The notes under the pieces: generated by a model
Told to the model about the DNA's origin: nothing
The model's database searches: none
What the model saw: only the letters and a program-made list of their open reading frames with translations
Translations under genes and position numbers: made by a program
Assembly (NCBI GenBank): GCA_015099395.1
Contig: AP024096.1
Coordinates: forward strand, 8,783,485 to 8,847,484
Source: Ktedonobacteria bacterium brp13
Lineage (GTDB): Bacteria > Chloroflexota > Ktedonobacteria > Ktedonobacterales > Ktedonobacteraceae
Direction: 5' to 3'
DNA: 64,000 bases
Part shown: positions 42,931 to 52,137 of the stretch, in pieces
How positions within the stretch are numbered: position 1 is the stretch's first letter
Layout of the letters: each line of letters opens with the position of its first letter

Positions 42931-45096
42931 ATGACATCCATCGACCAGATCGATGACACCGACGCTCTTAGACAACTCATGCGAGAGCTTTCTCAGTTTG
43001 ATCCGGCAGTCAAAATACCTGCCATCCACCGAACCATCCTTTTGAAAGAGAAGGCTCCACGCCGCCAACTTCTCCAAGCACTGAAGGATCAGCGCCCTGA
43101 TGTGCGCGCTGCTGCTGCTGAGGCTGTAGAGGCGCTTCAACCGTGGATTACGGACGAGCAATGGCTGGAAACGCTTCAGGAGAACACCTGGCAAGTCTCC
43201 TTTGCTGCGAGAAACATTCTGGCTTCCCTGGGTAAGGACGCACCACTCAGGTCGCTGTTCAGTCCTGCTGTGTTAAAGAACCGCTCGCTTCGTTTTTCAA
43301 CGCAGAGCATTCTCCGTCTCAAAATTGCTCAGTGGTTGCCAGAAAAACAGGAGCAGTTCATCCAGTTTTCCAGAGAACAGCTTCAGCGGGACAGTTCTGA
43401 GAATCGTGTAATCGCTCTCGAAATGCTTGGTCTCATAGACGAGAAGGTACCAATAGATGCATTCCTGTCAGCTCTCAATGATAGTGAAGCCACGGTCAGG
43501 TTGGCTGCACTTGAACAGTTGAGAAAGCGCGGTCGGCAAGGCAGCACATTCTCCATTGAGCCACTTGCCAATCTGCTGAGCGATCCAGATGCTCGTGTCC
43601 GCTGGGCAAGCCTATTAGCCTTGGGCACACAAGAAGAAGCTATACCGATTAATCTGTTGATTGCAGCGCTACACGACGCTGATGAAGGGGTAATCCATAC
43701 AGCCGCCAGCATACTGAGTCACCGTAGAGTTGTCCAGGCCATCCCAGACCTCCTGGAACAACTCCTGACCACCGATCTCAATGATTCCTCTATGGATGAT
43801 TATATTGAAGATATTTTTCAGGCGCTGTATGAACTCCATGCCTATGTTCCCCTTGAGCCTTTGCTCAATGCTCTGGAGAGCGAAACGGAAAAAGTGCGCT
43901 TGAGAGCTATCACCGTCCTCAGTCTCTTACAAGAAAGGACGCCAGTAGAGCTGCTTCTCAGGTTACTCGATCATAAAGACCCGGCAATATGCAAGCAGGC
44001 AATATGGGCGTTGGGTCGTCACCTCATGCGCATTCCCAAAGAAGCCATTATCAACAAGCTCAAGGACAGGCGAAGAGAAGTACGCCAGGTCACCAGTTCG
44101 GTATTACGCAGAACGAACGAAGACATCCCCACTGATCTCCTCCTCCCTTTCCTCGATGGTCCAGAGAACATCGCGCGAGCAACGGCAATTGAACTGTTAG
44201 GACAACGTGTACCCGTGGCACGGCTCATCACAGCAACACGCGACCAGAAGTGGACCGTGCGTCTGGCGGCCATAAAGGTGTTGGGCACGATGGGTGAGCA
44301 GGTTCCGCTTGAGGTGTTTCTCGAAGCGCTCTGCGATCGAAATCTGAGTGTGCGCAAAGCAGCACTTCTCGCTCTGGGCGAACAGGGAGGACGTACATCA
44401 ATCCTGACCATTATGGATGCGTTGCATGATCGGCGACGCGTGAGCGAGGCAGCCCGGTACGTCCTGGAGAAGTTGGGGAAACGCGTACCGCATGCATTGA
44501 TTTTGCAAGCGCTGGGTGATCCGATGGCACATGTGCGCAGAATAGCGATCCACTTATTAGAAACGATTGAGTACGAAGAAGCTTTTCCGGTTGAGATGAT
44601 CAGGGGCATGATACAGGATCGAGACGCAAGCGTACGAGAAGCAGCGATCCTGGCGCTCAACCAGTTAGGAGCCATAGAGCCGGCAGAGCCATTTATCGCA
44701 GCCTTGAACGACAATGATGATAATGTACGGAAAGCAGCGCTTCTCGCTGTAGCAAAATTGGGAGAACGTGCTCCGTTGGAACCACTCAAGGTCTTACTCG
44801 GAGAGAGCAAAATCTATGAGAGCGCAATAACGTGCCTGCAAGAGACCCATCCCGAAGTTTTGCGCGAAGTAGCAGAGGAGGCCAGCACTATTCTGCTCGG
44901 AAAAGGGGCCGGGCGAGTGCTTGGTTCGCTGATTCAGGAGCATGTTGCTGAGGTGATTGGGAACATGTACCATCCGGGGCCTCTGCTGGTGAACAAGCTC
45001 GTTGAACTGCTGGACTGGCCATATGGGAACGTCTGTAGGAAAGCCGAGCAGGGACTGCGCAAGCTGGGAAAAGAGCCGGTGCAGTCAGCCGAGTAG
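42931..45096 (+). CDS. HEAT-repeat (PBS-lyase-like) protein
   Basis: A 721-residue protein made almost entirely of HEAT-like repeats of about 31 residues, with recurring (D/E)xx(V/A)RxAAxxALxxLG patterns, for example DRNLSVRKAALLALGEQGGR, DRDASVREAAILALNQLGAI and NDNDDNVRKAALLAVAKLGE. Such arrays act as protein-binding scaffolds; related proteins attach or remove bilins in cyanobacteria but that role is not implied here. No catalytic domain or signal peptide. The start at 42931 (MTSIDQIDDTDALRQLMREL) is where the repeat protein begins; the frame extends 48 codons further without resemblance. Convergent with the tnpI-like gene. Confidence 0.88.
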   Translation: MTSIDQIDDTDALRQLMRELSQFDPAVKIPAIHRTILLKEKAPRRQLLQALKDQRPDVRAAAAEAVEALQPWITDEQWLETLQENTWQVSFAARNILASLGKDAPLRSLFSPAVLKNRSLRFSTQSILRLKIAQWLPEKQEQFIQFSREQLQRDSSENRVIALEMLGLIDEKVPIDAFLSALNDSEATVRLAALEQLRKRGRQGSTFSIEPLANLLSDPDARVRWASLLALGTQEEAIPINLLIAALHDADEGVIHTAASILSHRRVVQAIPDLLEQLLTTDLNDSSMDDYIEDIFQALYELHAYVPLEPLLNALESETEKVRLRAITVLSLLQERTPVELLLRLLDHKDPAICKQAIWALGRHLMRIPKEAIINKLKDRRREVRQVTSSVLRRTNEDIPTDLLLPFLDGPENIARATAIELLGQRVPVARLITATRDQKWTVRLAAIKVLGTMGEQVPLEVFLEALCDRNLSVRKAALLALGEQGGRTSILTIMDALHDRRRVSEAARYVLEKLGKRVPHALILQALGDPMAHVRRIAIHLLETIEYEEAFPVEMIRGMIQDRDASVREAAILALNQLGAIEPAEPFIAALNDNDDNVRKAALLAVAKLGERAPLEPLKVLLGESKIYESAITCLQETHPEVLREVAEEASTILLGKGAGRVLGSLIQEHVAEVIGNMYHPGPLLVNKLVELLDWPYGNVCRKAEQGLRKLGKEPVQSAE

Positions 45097-45133
45097 CTAC
45101 AGTCACCTCTCACGAGAAGCCTCTTCCAGAGGA

Positions 45134-46129
45134 TTACTCGCTATACGCATTTTGTCGCAGGTGTTCTACCCGTGTAGAGAGTTGTTCAAGCGTGGGTTGG
45201 CTATAGATCCTCGTCGTATCGAGGGATGTATGCCCCAGCAGGCTAGCCAGCCCGACGACATCTCCTGGGTATTCTGCCAAGTAGTTGCGAGCGAAAGTAT
45301 GTCGCAAGGTATGTGCGCTCGCGCTGGCTGGCACTAACCCGCGTACCGCAGCATCGCGAACCAGCACATCGATCATCTGCCGCATGGCCGAGGTCGTGAG
45401 GCTGCCCTTTTTCTGACTGTGCCACAGTGGGGTCGATGGGCTGTCAGGTGCACGGCGCGGCCAGGCACGGGCAACCGCTTTCACTGTTAGATCACACTTC
45501 CACCGAGGAGCCAGATACTCCGCAAGGGCCTGGCGTGCTGACGCATTAAGGGGAACTGTTCGTGCCTTGTTGCCCTTGCCTTGCCGGATGGTTACGCGTC
45601 CACTCCGTTCGCCGAACTCGATATCATCCAGGGTAAGCTGACTGCATTCATCCAGACGGATACCAGTTTGTAACAGCATCTGGAGAATCGCGATGTTGCG
45701 CAGAGGATCACGGGATGCCTGGGCTTGACGAAGGAGCGCATTGGTCTGGGTGTTGTTGAGTCCCTCGCGTGAAGAGGCCTCCTGCCGGCCCACCAGTTTG
45801 AGACGCTTCGCCGGATTGACTTCCAGATAATGTTCTTCAGTGAGCCAGGCGCACCAGGCTCGTAAGGCACTCACCTGTCCATTCACGGTACTGGTCGCCC
45901 GTCGCTGTGTCCGTTGGACATAATTGCGGTAACCAACCAAGGCGATGGGTGTGAGCGCAGCAAAGGTGAGAGAGCGGTGTTCTTCCCGGTTGTACCAGAC
46001 GAGGAAACCTTCCACAGCGCTTTTGTAGCGGCGAATAGTGCCTCTCGCACGGTCGTTGGCCTGGAGTTCCTCAAGCCAACGCTGTAACACCGATTCGGGA
46101 GCAGGAGGGATGGTTGCCGGAGTAATCAC
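45134..46129 (-). CDS. tnpI: tyrosine recombinase, TnpI-like, second copy
   Basis: A 331-residue tyrosine recombinase starting with GTG at 46129. Core-binding domain: LEELQANDRARGTIRRYKSA. Catalytic residues: Arg in LQTGIRLDECSQLTLDD, Lys in RQGKGNKARTVPL, His-x-x-Arg in AHTLRHTFARNYL, His in LLGHTSLDTT and Tyr in RIYSQPT. The ribosome site AGGTG is part of a motif copy of the recombination site directly upstream, so protein bound to the site would cover the translation start region. With the tnpA fragment at 46320 it is the remainder of a second Tn3-family transposon. Confidence 0.9.
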   Translation of the reverse strand: MITPATIPPAPESVLQRWLEELQANDRARGTIRRYKSAVEGFLVWYNREEHRSLTFAALTPIALVGYRNYVQRTQRRATSTVNGQVSALRAWCAWLTEEHYLEVNPAKRLKLVGRQEASSREGLNNTQTNALLRQAQASRDPLRNIAILQMLLQTGIRLDECSQLTLDDIEFGERSGRVTIRQGKGNKARTVPLNASARQALAEYLAPRWKCDLTVKAVARAWPRRAPDSPSTPLWHSQKKGSLTTSAMRQMIDVLVRDAAVRGLVPASASAHTLRHTFARNYLAEYPGDVVGLASLLGHTSLDTTRIYSQPTLEQLSTRVEHLRQNAYSE

Positions 46130-46130
46130 G

Positions 46131-46264
46131 TTTTTTCACCTGTTTCTGTTTTTTCACCTGTTTTTTTCTGGCGTTAGCAGTATAGCACGGCAGTGGCTTT
46201 GAGCGTAAGGGATGGGTAGATTTTTGGGAGAAACAGGTGAAAATAGCTGTTTGCACCTGTTTCC
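46131..46264. repeat. TnpI-type recombination site with four motif copies
   Basis: Motif AAACAGGTGAAAA: two direct copies on the minus strand at 46131-46145 and 46149-46163 (18-base period), and an inverted pair at 46231-46245 and 46249-46264. One inverted core plus two direct accessory sites is exactly the architecture of the Tn4430 internal recombination site. The motif differs from that of the first transposon (27161-27280), matching the divergence of the two recombinases. Confidence 0.85.
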
Positions 46265-46319
46265 ATCCACTTGCCGCGGTCTCTCTTAACGATGAAGAAA
46301 AGGGCTTCAACCAAGCATG

Positions 46320-46830
46320 CTATGCGGACAAAGGCTCCTCAATTTCTATCCGCTCCGAGAGATCTAGGCGGAACATCCCATAGGGTGTCACATGGCTATA
46401 GATGAGAGGTGTCAGTCCACGCAGATCCTCTTTCTGCATGCGTTGGAACTGCTCTGGTTCTGCCAAAACCCGTTGAATCAATAACGTATTCACGTAGACC
46501 AGACAACTTTGCAATAAGTGCAGGGATAACGCCGTTAGCTCTTGCTGATCCAGGCGGTTGGTGGCAAACTCCCCATGCTTGCCATAACAAATAAAGTCAT
46601 TTGCTCCATTCCAGTTCTCAATGATATTGAGTCCTTCATGAACTTCACGACGCACTTCCTCTGATTCTAAATAGCGACACAAAAAAATGGTTTTGACCGC
46701 TCTTCCCAACTCCAAGAATGCCAAATAGGCGGGATGCTGTGGTCCTGTGCGCAGGAAACGGCGCAGAATTGCCTCTGTCTCCGCAGTACCCAGACGCATA
46801 GCAGTAGCGTACTTGATCATTGTAAATTTA
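46320..46830 (-). pseudogene. tnpA: Tn3-family transposase, C-terminal fragment
   Basis: The last 165 or so residues of a Tn3 transposase: IKYATAMRLGTAETEAILRR, HPAYLAFLELGRAVKTIFLC, the catalytic Glu region LNIIENWNGANDFICYG, and GMFRLDLSERIEIEEP. The matching part of the intact copy is residues 830-983 of the gene at 28337. The preceding residues of this frame do not match and the rest of the gene is absent. The remaining half-size fragment at 22901-24388 does not reach this break point, so they are not simply two halves. Confidence 0.9.
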
Positions 46831-47015
46831 GAAAATAAATGACGCAGAGTCGTACGAATTCTGTGTCGTAGGAAAAGCTGATGCATTTCCCATGCGTCTC
46901 CTCCTCAAGCCTCTCCTCAAGCCATTTCCCAACCTATCTGCTCTCAAAAAAAAGACTGTGTGCTTCGTCAACGAGTGTGAAAGAAAGGCCGCCAAGGACC
47001 GATTGAATTGACTAG

Positions 47016-48358
47016 TACAGACTGGCGTAAATAGTGAGTGAGGATGTGATAGAATAAGGAGAGAAAGAAGCAAGGAGATTGTCCACATGCCTCATCCACA
47101 AGCAAACGAGCTTCATGTGAGCTCGTTACAACACGAATTGTTGGAGCGTATGGTGCATCGGAGCACCAATGCCCAACGACTGGTGAAACGCGGTCGCATC
47201 ATTTTGGAAGCAGCCGAGGGGGTCAGTAATAGCAAAATAGCCCAGCACTTGCAGATGGGGTATGAAACAGTGCGGCGTTGGCGGGATCGCTGGCACATGG
47301 CGCAAGCCCATTTGGAGGCGATCGAAGCTACCGCAAAGCCAAAACTCCTTGGTCAAGCCATCGAGGTTCTCTTGACCGATGAGAAGCGCCCCGGTGCCCC
47401 AGAGACCTTCACGTTCGAGCAGTTCATGCAAATCATGGCTCTGGCGTGTGAAACACCAGGGGAATCACAGCGACCAGTCAGCAGTTGGACCCCACGTGAA
47501 CTGGCTGATGAAGCGGTGAAACGCGGGATCGTCAAGCAGATTTCTCCCCGGACGGTGGGACGTTTTTTAAAAGGCGAGCGTTTTGCAGCCTCATCGCAAG
47601 CGCTACTGGCTCACGCCACCTCCCGACGATCCAGCTGAGTTGACGGAACAGATCTGCACGGTGTGCGAAGTCTATGAAGCGACTCCGGCACTTGCGGCGC
47701 AGGGCACGCATGTGATCAGCACCGATGAGATGACAGGAGTCCAAGCATTGGAGCGTTTGCATCCTTCATTGCCGATGCTACCAGGTCATGTCGAGCGGAT
47801 GGAATTCGAATACAAGCGGCATGGCACCCTGAGTCTGATCGCCAATTTGGATGTAGCCACCGGTCAAGTGATCGCCCCGAGCCTCTTACCGACACGCACC
47901 GAAGCCGACTTTGCAGCTCACATTGCCCAGACCATTCAGACTGATCCAGAGGCTGCCTGGGTCTTTGTCGCCGATCAGCTCAACACGCATCAGTCTGAAA
48001 CGCTGGTTCGTCTCGTCGCGGAGCAGTGCGGCATCCAGGAGGACCTGGGCATCAAAGGCAAAAGTGGTCATTTGGCCTCGATGCCGACGCGAGTTGCCTT
48101 TCTTTCAAACCCGAGCCATCGCATTCGCTTCGTCTACACGCCCAGGCACAGTTCTTGGCTCAATCAAATTGAGATTTGGTTCAGTATTCTTGTTCGCCGC
48201 CTCTTAGCTCGCGCCAGTTGGACATCCCTGACTCACTTACGCGAGGGCATCCTGGCATTCATTGCTTATTACAATCGTCTTTCCAATGGTCCTTTTCACT
48301 GGACCTACAAAGGACCGTCTCGCCTCTAGACTCCTACGATATTTCCGCCAAGCTGTAC
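47016..48358 (+). mobile_element. IS630-type insertion sequence
   Basis: Element ends are visible as inverted repeats: left GTACAGACTGGCGTAAATA (47016 onward) and right complement ending CGCCAAGCTGTAC (48358), with a few mismatches. Both are flanked by TA (47014-47015 and 48359-48360), the standard IS630 target duplication. Length about 1343 bp. The transposase is split over two frames. Confidence 0.8.
47087..48329 (+). CDS. IS630-family transposase in two frames
   Basis: Frame one (47087-47638) carries the helix-turn-helix region (STNAQRLVKRGRIILEAAEG, LQMGYETVRRWRDRW) and a second DNA-binding part (TPRELADEAVKRGIVKQISP). Frame two (47583-48329) carries the DDE domain: Asp in HVISTDEMTGVQALE, Asp in WVFVADQLNTHQSE, Glu in SSWLNQIEIWFSIL. 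The frames overlap around 47560-47600, where GTTTTTTAAAAGG stands; the change is +1. IS630 members are known to use frameshifting, so this may be programmed; an inactivating indel is the alternative. Confidence 0.85.
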
Positions 48359-48600
48359 TAGGCATCTTGTGCATCTCTAGGACGCCTCTTTGCTTGCTTT
48401 CCGTGCGGCGTGCGGCGTTGTGATGATTTCTCACCATCATGTGCATCCTCCATAGAGCATCTGTCCGTCTCGTCCGTCACCGCGTTCCGTGTCTCTGTGC
48501 TCCATGCTGTTCTTCTTGTGTACGGTTTTACCCTTTTTATCTAGATAGGCATGTTCTGCAATTTTAATGCAATTTTTATAGACATTTCGCTTTTTCTTGT
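48359..48600. other. intergenic region between two insertion sequences
   Basis: No gene. Contains GTGATGATTTCTCACCATCA, a small imperfect hairpin near 48421-48440, and an AT-rich end. It may include the left end of the transposition module that starts at 50557, but no repeat pair was found. Confidence 0.35.
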
Positions 48601-48608
48601 CTATATTT

Positions 48609-50481
48609 GTATCCTCTCAATAATTGGGGGAGAGAAAAATCGATGTACGCATAAAAGGCAGAGCAATGTAAAGAGGGAGGGAAGGAGGAGCGAAGAAGAA
48701 CACGATGAGGAAAATGCATGGGGATCGATCTTGTCTCTGAGAGGGGGAGATGCACTACAACATGGCTCAGGTGGTGAGACGCCAGGAGTCGCCAAGGTGA
48801 AGATCGAGACTGCGTTGTTGGATTAAGGTCGCCAAGGCGGGAACCACGTTGAGGTGCGAGATGCGATCATGGAAATACTGGAAGAGATTGACTCCAAGCT
48901 TGTTGGCCGTTTCGACCAGCGTCTGAAAGGTATCCCAGGCCGTGATGCCATCTGCGGTGCATGCTTGTAGACTCACGTCTCGTTTGCGGACCCGCTGTCG
49001 AGCCCCCAGTTCAGCCGGATTGTTGTGCAAGAGAATCTCCGGATGGGAAAGCACCATCAATAAGGGCTCTTTCTTGGCGAGCGTCTGGGCGAGGCGCTCA
49101 TCCAACTGCTGGTAGCCGCTGGTTTGCCCAAAGAGGTGATCAAAGGCCGTACGCAAGCTCTCGGCTTCGACCGCGCTTGGATGATCACGGTAAGCCAACA
49201 GCCTTCGGTACAGCGCCCAAAAGTCCTTGGCGAAACCCTTGAGGAGATCGAGATGAGCCAGGAAGCGTGGGGTCAGTTTCTTGTAATGGCGATATTCATG
49301 AATCCAACACAGGGCCAACTGGGCCGTCAAGTGGTCGAATTGGGGAGCATCATCACACAGCAGTAACTCAACCACCGGGTATGTCGTCTGCGTTCGATAG
49401 GTCGCAATGGCCAGGGCTTCCTTGATGTGCCTGCGCAGATTCACTCCTTGTGAGGGCAGAGAGCGATCCAGCACGGTGTCGAGTTGGCTCTCGGTGTAGA
49501 TTTGATCGGGCGGCAACAGCGTGGGAAGCAGACGGCACCACTTCTCAGAGACGCCCAACTGAGGCAACAACATCAAGGCGAGCGCATTCACCTGAAAGAG
49601 GGGATCAACACCTCCTTGAAGAACACGAAGCAGCGTCATCCGATCTTTGGAAGGGAGGGTACAATAGGCGGTATACCAGGGATTGCAGAGGATATGACAC
49701 TGTTCGTTTTTGCCATTGACGCGGGTGCCCGTACTGTCGAGATGCTGCCAAGGGGAACTTGAAAGACCTGCCTGCAAGACGGCTGCACGCTCGGCGTGGA
49801 ACACGTCTTGGTCGCCAATCAAGAGCGTTGAAAGGTGTCCGGCACTGATGTGCACGCCGACCGTCTGCAAGAGGTTGAGGATTTTTGGCTGACTCATGCC
49901 AGCGGCGTAGTAGAGAGCCAAGACCCAGGCTCTGACTCCCGGCCCAAACTGACCGTGGTAGCCAGTGGGAAGATCTGCCAGATAGGTCCGCTTTTGGCTC
50001 GGAGAGTAATATTTCTCTTTGCGAAAGGTAACATTCTCCGTGCGAAACACCACATCTTGCACAATGACGTCATCGTAGCCCTTAAACTGGGCATCGTCCG
50101 GGAGGCGCCCCGGATCAATCGTGACCATCTCGACCCGATCGATCCGTATCTGAACGTGCTTCTTGGCTTTGTGATGGGCTTTGGACTCATGACGTTCTTT
50201 TTCCGATGAGAGGGCAGGTGTTGGTGTCTTTGGCTTGATACTGGGCTTGCCTTGTTCACCTTTGAGCCGATTGTTCTCGTCTCGCAGGCGTTGAATTTCT
50301 TCGGCTTGCTCTTGCACTTTGGCCGTCAGGTTTTCCACCAGATTCATCAGCGTGGTGAATACGTGACGCAGACTTTCATCTTCAATGGTGTTGGGATCGA
50401 AATTTTCTATCATACTTCTAGTATATATGAGCCATCAATTGTTCTCTCATGCTTGGCTACCCCCAATTATTGAGAGGATAC
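48609..50481 (-). mobile_element. IS66-family insertion sequence with intact ends
   Basis: Perfect 22-bp terminal inverted repeats, 48609-48630 and 50460-50481 (start GTATCCTCTCAATAATTGGG), flanked by an 8-bp direct repeat CTATATTT (48601-48608 and 50482-50489). The 8-bp target duplication is the IS66 hallmark. It carries a single transposase gene without tnpA/tnpB accessory genes, as in the ISBst12-like subgroup. The element looks recently inserted, in the region just upstream of the transposition module. Confidence 0.93.
48767..50413 (-). CDS. tnpC: IS66-family transposase
   Basis: A 548-residue protein. An N-terminal coiled coil (LTAKVQEQAEEIQRLRDENN) with a Pro/Lys-rich linker precedes a region with the IS66-like strand block (VVFRTENVTFRKEKYYSPSQ). 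The catalytic core has Asp candidates in WQHLDSTGTRVNG and LLLCDDAPQF, the typical WIHEYRHYKKL segment, and a C-terminal insert-containing helix region (RQRVRKRDVSLQACTADGIT) that resembles the KxxxGSxxxA block of IS66. No disruption is visible. With its clean ends and target duplication the element may be active. Confidence 0.88.
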   Translation of the reverse strand: MIENFDPNTIEDESLRHVFTTLMNLVENLTAKVQEQAEEIQRLRDENNRLKGEQGKPSIKPKTPTPALSSEKERHESKAHHKAKKHVQIRIDRVEMVTIDPGRLPDDAQFKGYDDVIVQDVVFRTENVTFRKEKYYSPSQKRTYLADLPTGYHGQFGPGVRAWVLALYYAAGMSQPKILNLLQTVGVHISAGHLSTLLIGDQDVFHAERAAVLQAGLSSSPWQHLDSTGTRVNGKNEQCHILCNPWYTAYCTLPSKDRMTLLRVLQGGVDPLFQVNALALMLLPQLGVSEKWCRLLPTLLPPDQIYTESQLDTVLDRSLPSQGVNLRRHIKEALAIATYRTQTTYPVVELLLCDDAPQFDHLTAQLALCWIHEYRHYKKLTPRFLAHLDLLKGFAKDFWALYRRLLAYRDHPSAVEAESLRTAFDHLFGQTSGYQQLDERLAQTLAKKEPLLMVLSHPEILLHNNPAELGARQRVRKRDVSLQACTADGITAWDTFQTLVETANKLGVNLFQYFHDRISHLNVVPALATLIQQRSLDLHLGDSWRLTT

Positions 50482-50556
50482 CTATATTTTTCTTGAGGAA
50501 GCTATTTTCTCCTGAGAACATCGTGTTGGTGGGAGCGGGAAGGAGGGAGCCATCGG

Positions 50557-52137
50557 ATGCCACTCACAGAGATGCAGAGCGTGCAGGCACTCGAACGTTT
50601 GGCGATCATTCGTCCGCATTTTGAGGACGGCGTGTGTCAAACGGAGATTGCCCGGGTGCATCAGATCTCACTGCGGACGGTCCAGCGCTGGGTCCAGGCG
50701 TATCGTGAGGAGGGTTTCACGGGACTCGGAACGAAGGCCCGCTCGGATGCCGGTCACTGTCGCGGGTTGCCGGAGGAACTGGTGCTGCTGGTGGAGGGTC
50801 TGGCGGTGCAGGCGGTGCGGCGACCACTGACAAGTATTCATGCGCTGGTGAGTCAGGTGGCCGACGAGCAAGACTGGCCACGACCGAGTTATGCGCAGGT
50901 GTACCGGATTGTCCAGCAGATGCCCAAAGATCTCGTGACCCTGGGGCGGGAGGGGGCTGCGGCGTATCGAGAGGCGTTTGATCTCTTGTATCGTCGAGAG
51001 GCGCGGTGTGCCAATGCCATCTGGCAAGCGGATCACTGTCAATTGCGTTGCTACTTCCTCAATGAGCAGGGGAAAGCGCAGATGCCGTTGTTGACAGCGA
51101 TCGAGGATGATTATAGTCGTAGTCTTGCTGGGTATCGGTTGAGTTGGAGTGCTCCATCGGCCGTCTTGACGGCATTGACGTTGCGCGGGGCGATCAGCGT
51201 GAAAGAGGATCCACGTTGGCCAATTTATGGAGTGCCAGAGCGTTTTTATACCGATCACGGGAGCGATTTTACATCCAAGCACCTGGAGGCCGTCGCGGCT
51301 GATCTCAAGATGGCGTTAATTTTTTCCCAGGTTGGGCGACCACGTGGGCGGGGAAAGATGGAACGGTTGTTTCTGACGGTGAGAGAGGAGGTGTTAGCAA
51401 AACTGCCAGGCTATGCCCCGAAGGTGGAGGGCAATATGCGGCGGCAACGTGAAATCGAAGCGGAGGCGAGGAAAGAGGCGTGCCTGACGCTTGATGAGTT
51501 TGACGAGATCTTCCGGACCTGGGTAGTGGAGACGTATGCGACAAGAATCCATACGGAGACGCATGCTGCGCCCCATGTGCGTTGGCTGAGTTCTGGAGTG
51601 ATTCCGGTGCTGCCACGCAATGAGGCCCAGTTAGATAAGCTGTTGGTGCAACCCCGTCGGCGGAGAGTCGTGCATCAGGAAGGAATCACGCTGCTGGGGG
51701 CCTGGTATATGCACGAGCTGCTTGCGGGACATGTGAAAGAGGCTGTCATCATTCGCTATGATCCCATGGACCTGGGCACCATACGGGTGTACGAGGGAGA
51801 AAAAGAGGAACGATTTCTCTGTCAGGCGTTCTGTGTGGAACGTGGTGGGCAGGCGGTGAGTGTGCAGGAGATTGTGACGGAGCGGACAAAGCGACGCAAA
51901 GCGGTCGGGAAAGCCTTACGTGAGCGGAAACGGGTGGTGGAGCGCTATGCATCGCCGGAGCAGCAGGCGATGCGTGCGATGGAGAAGGTGCCTGCTGCTC
52001 CTGGTCCTGAGGGGAGACACGAGGGTGGCAGTGTCGATGAGGATGAGAGTGTGACGGAGTGCGTGACGGAGTGCGTGACGGAGTTGAGTGAGCAGTCCAA
52101 GAAGCAGCCCAAGATAAGGTGGTATGACGATGAGTAA
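50557..52137 (+). CDS. Mu/TnsB/TniA-type DDE transposase
   Basis: A 526-residue transposase. Residues 1-60 form a helix-turn-helix (VCQTEIARVHQISLRTVQRW), followed by a second DNA-binding region to about 130. The RNase H-like core has Asp159 (WQADHCQL), Asp233 (FYTDHGSDF) and Glu269 (KMERLF), a DD35E arrangement. Residues 370-440 fit the Mu C-terminal beta-barrel (YDPMDLGTIRVYEGEKEERF). The basic, acidic-tailed C-terminus (TECVTECVTELSEQSKKQPK) may contact the ATPase. AAGGAGGG precedes the start. Its 3' end overlaps the AAA+ gene. A TniQ/TnsD homologue is absent; two telomere-resolvase-like genes follow instead. Confidence 0.92.
   Translation: MPLTEMQSVQALERLAIIRPHFEDGVCQTEIARVHQISLRTVQRWVQAYREEGFTGLGTKARSDAGHCRGLPEELVLLVEGLAVQAVRRPLTSIHALVSQVADEQDWPRPSYAQVYRIVQQMPKDLVTLGREGAAAYREAFDLLYRREARCANAIWQADHCQLRCYFLNEQGKAQMPLLTAIEDDYSRSLAGYRLSWSAPSAVLTALTLRGAISVKEDPRWPIYGVPERFYTDHGSDFTSKHLEAVAADLKMALIFSQVGRPRGRGKMERLFLTVREEVLAKLPGYAPKVEGNMRRQREIEAEARKEACLTLDEFDEIFRTWVVETYATRIHTETHAAPHVRWLSSGVIPVLPRNEAQLDKLLVQPRRRRVVHQEGITLLGAWYMHELLAGHVKEAVIIRYDPMDLGTIRVYEGEKEERFLCQAFCVERGGQAVSVQEIVTERTKRRKAVGKALRERKRVVERYASPEQQAMRAMEKVPAAPGPEGRHEGGSVDEDESVTECVTECVTELSEQSKKQPKIRWYDDE

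Noticed and set aside
42931..45096. HEAT-repeat protein as a phycobilisome lyase
   Set aside because: The repeat family name comes from such enzymes, but no pigment genes are present and HEAT arrays occur in many scaffold proteins.
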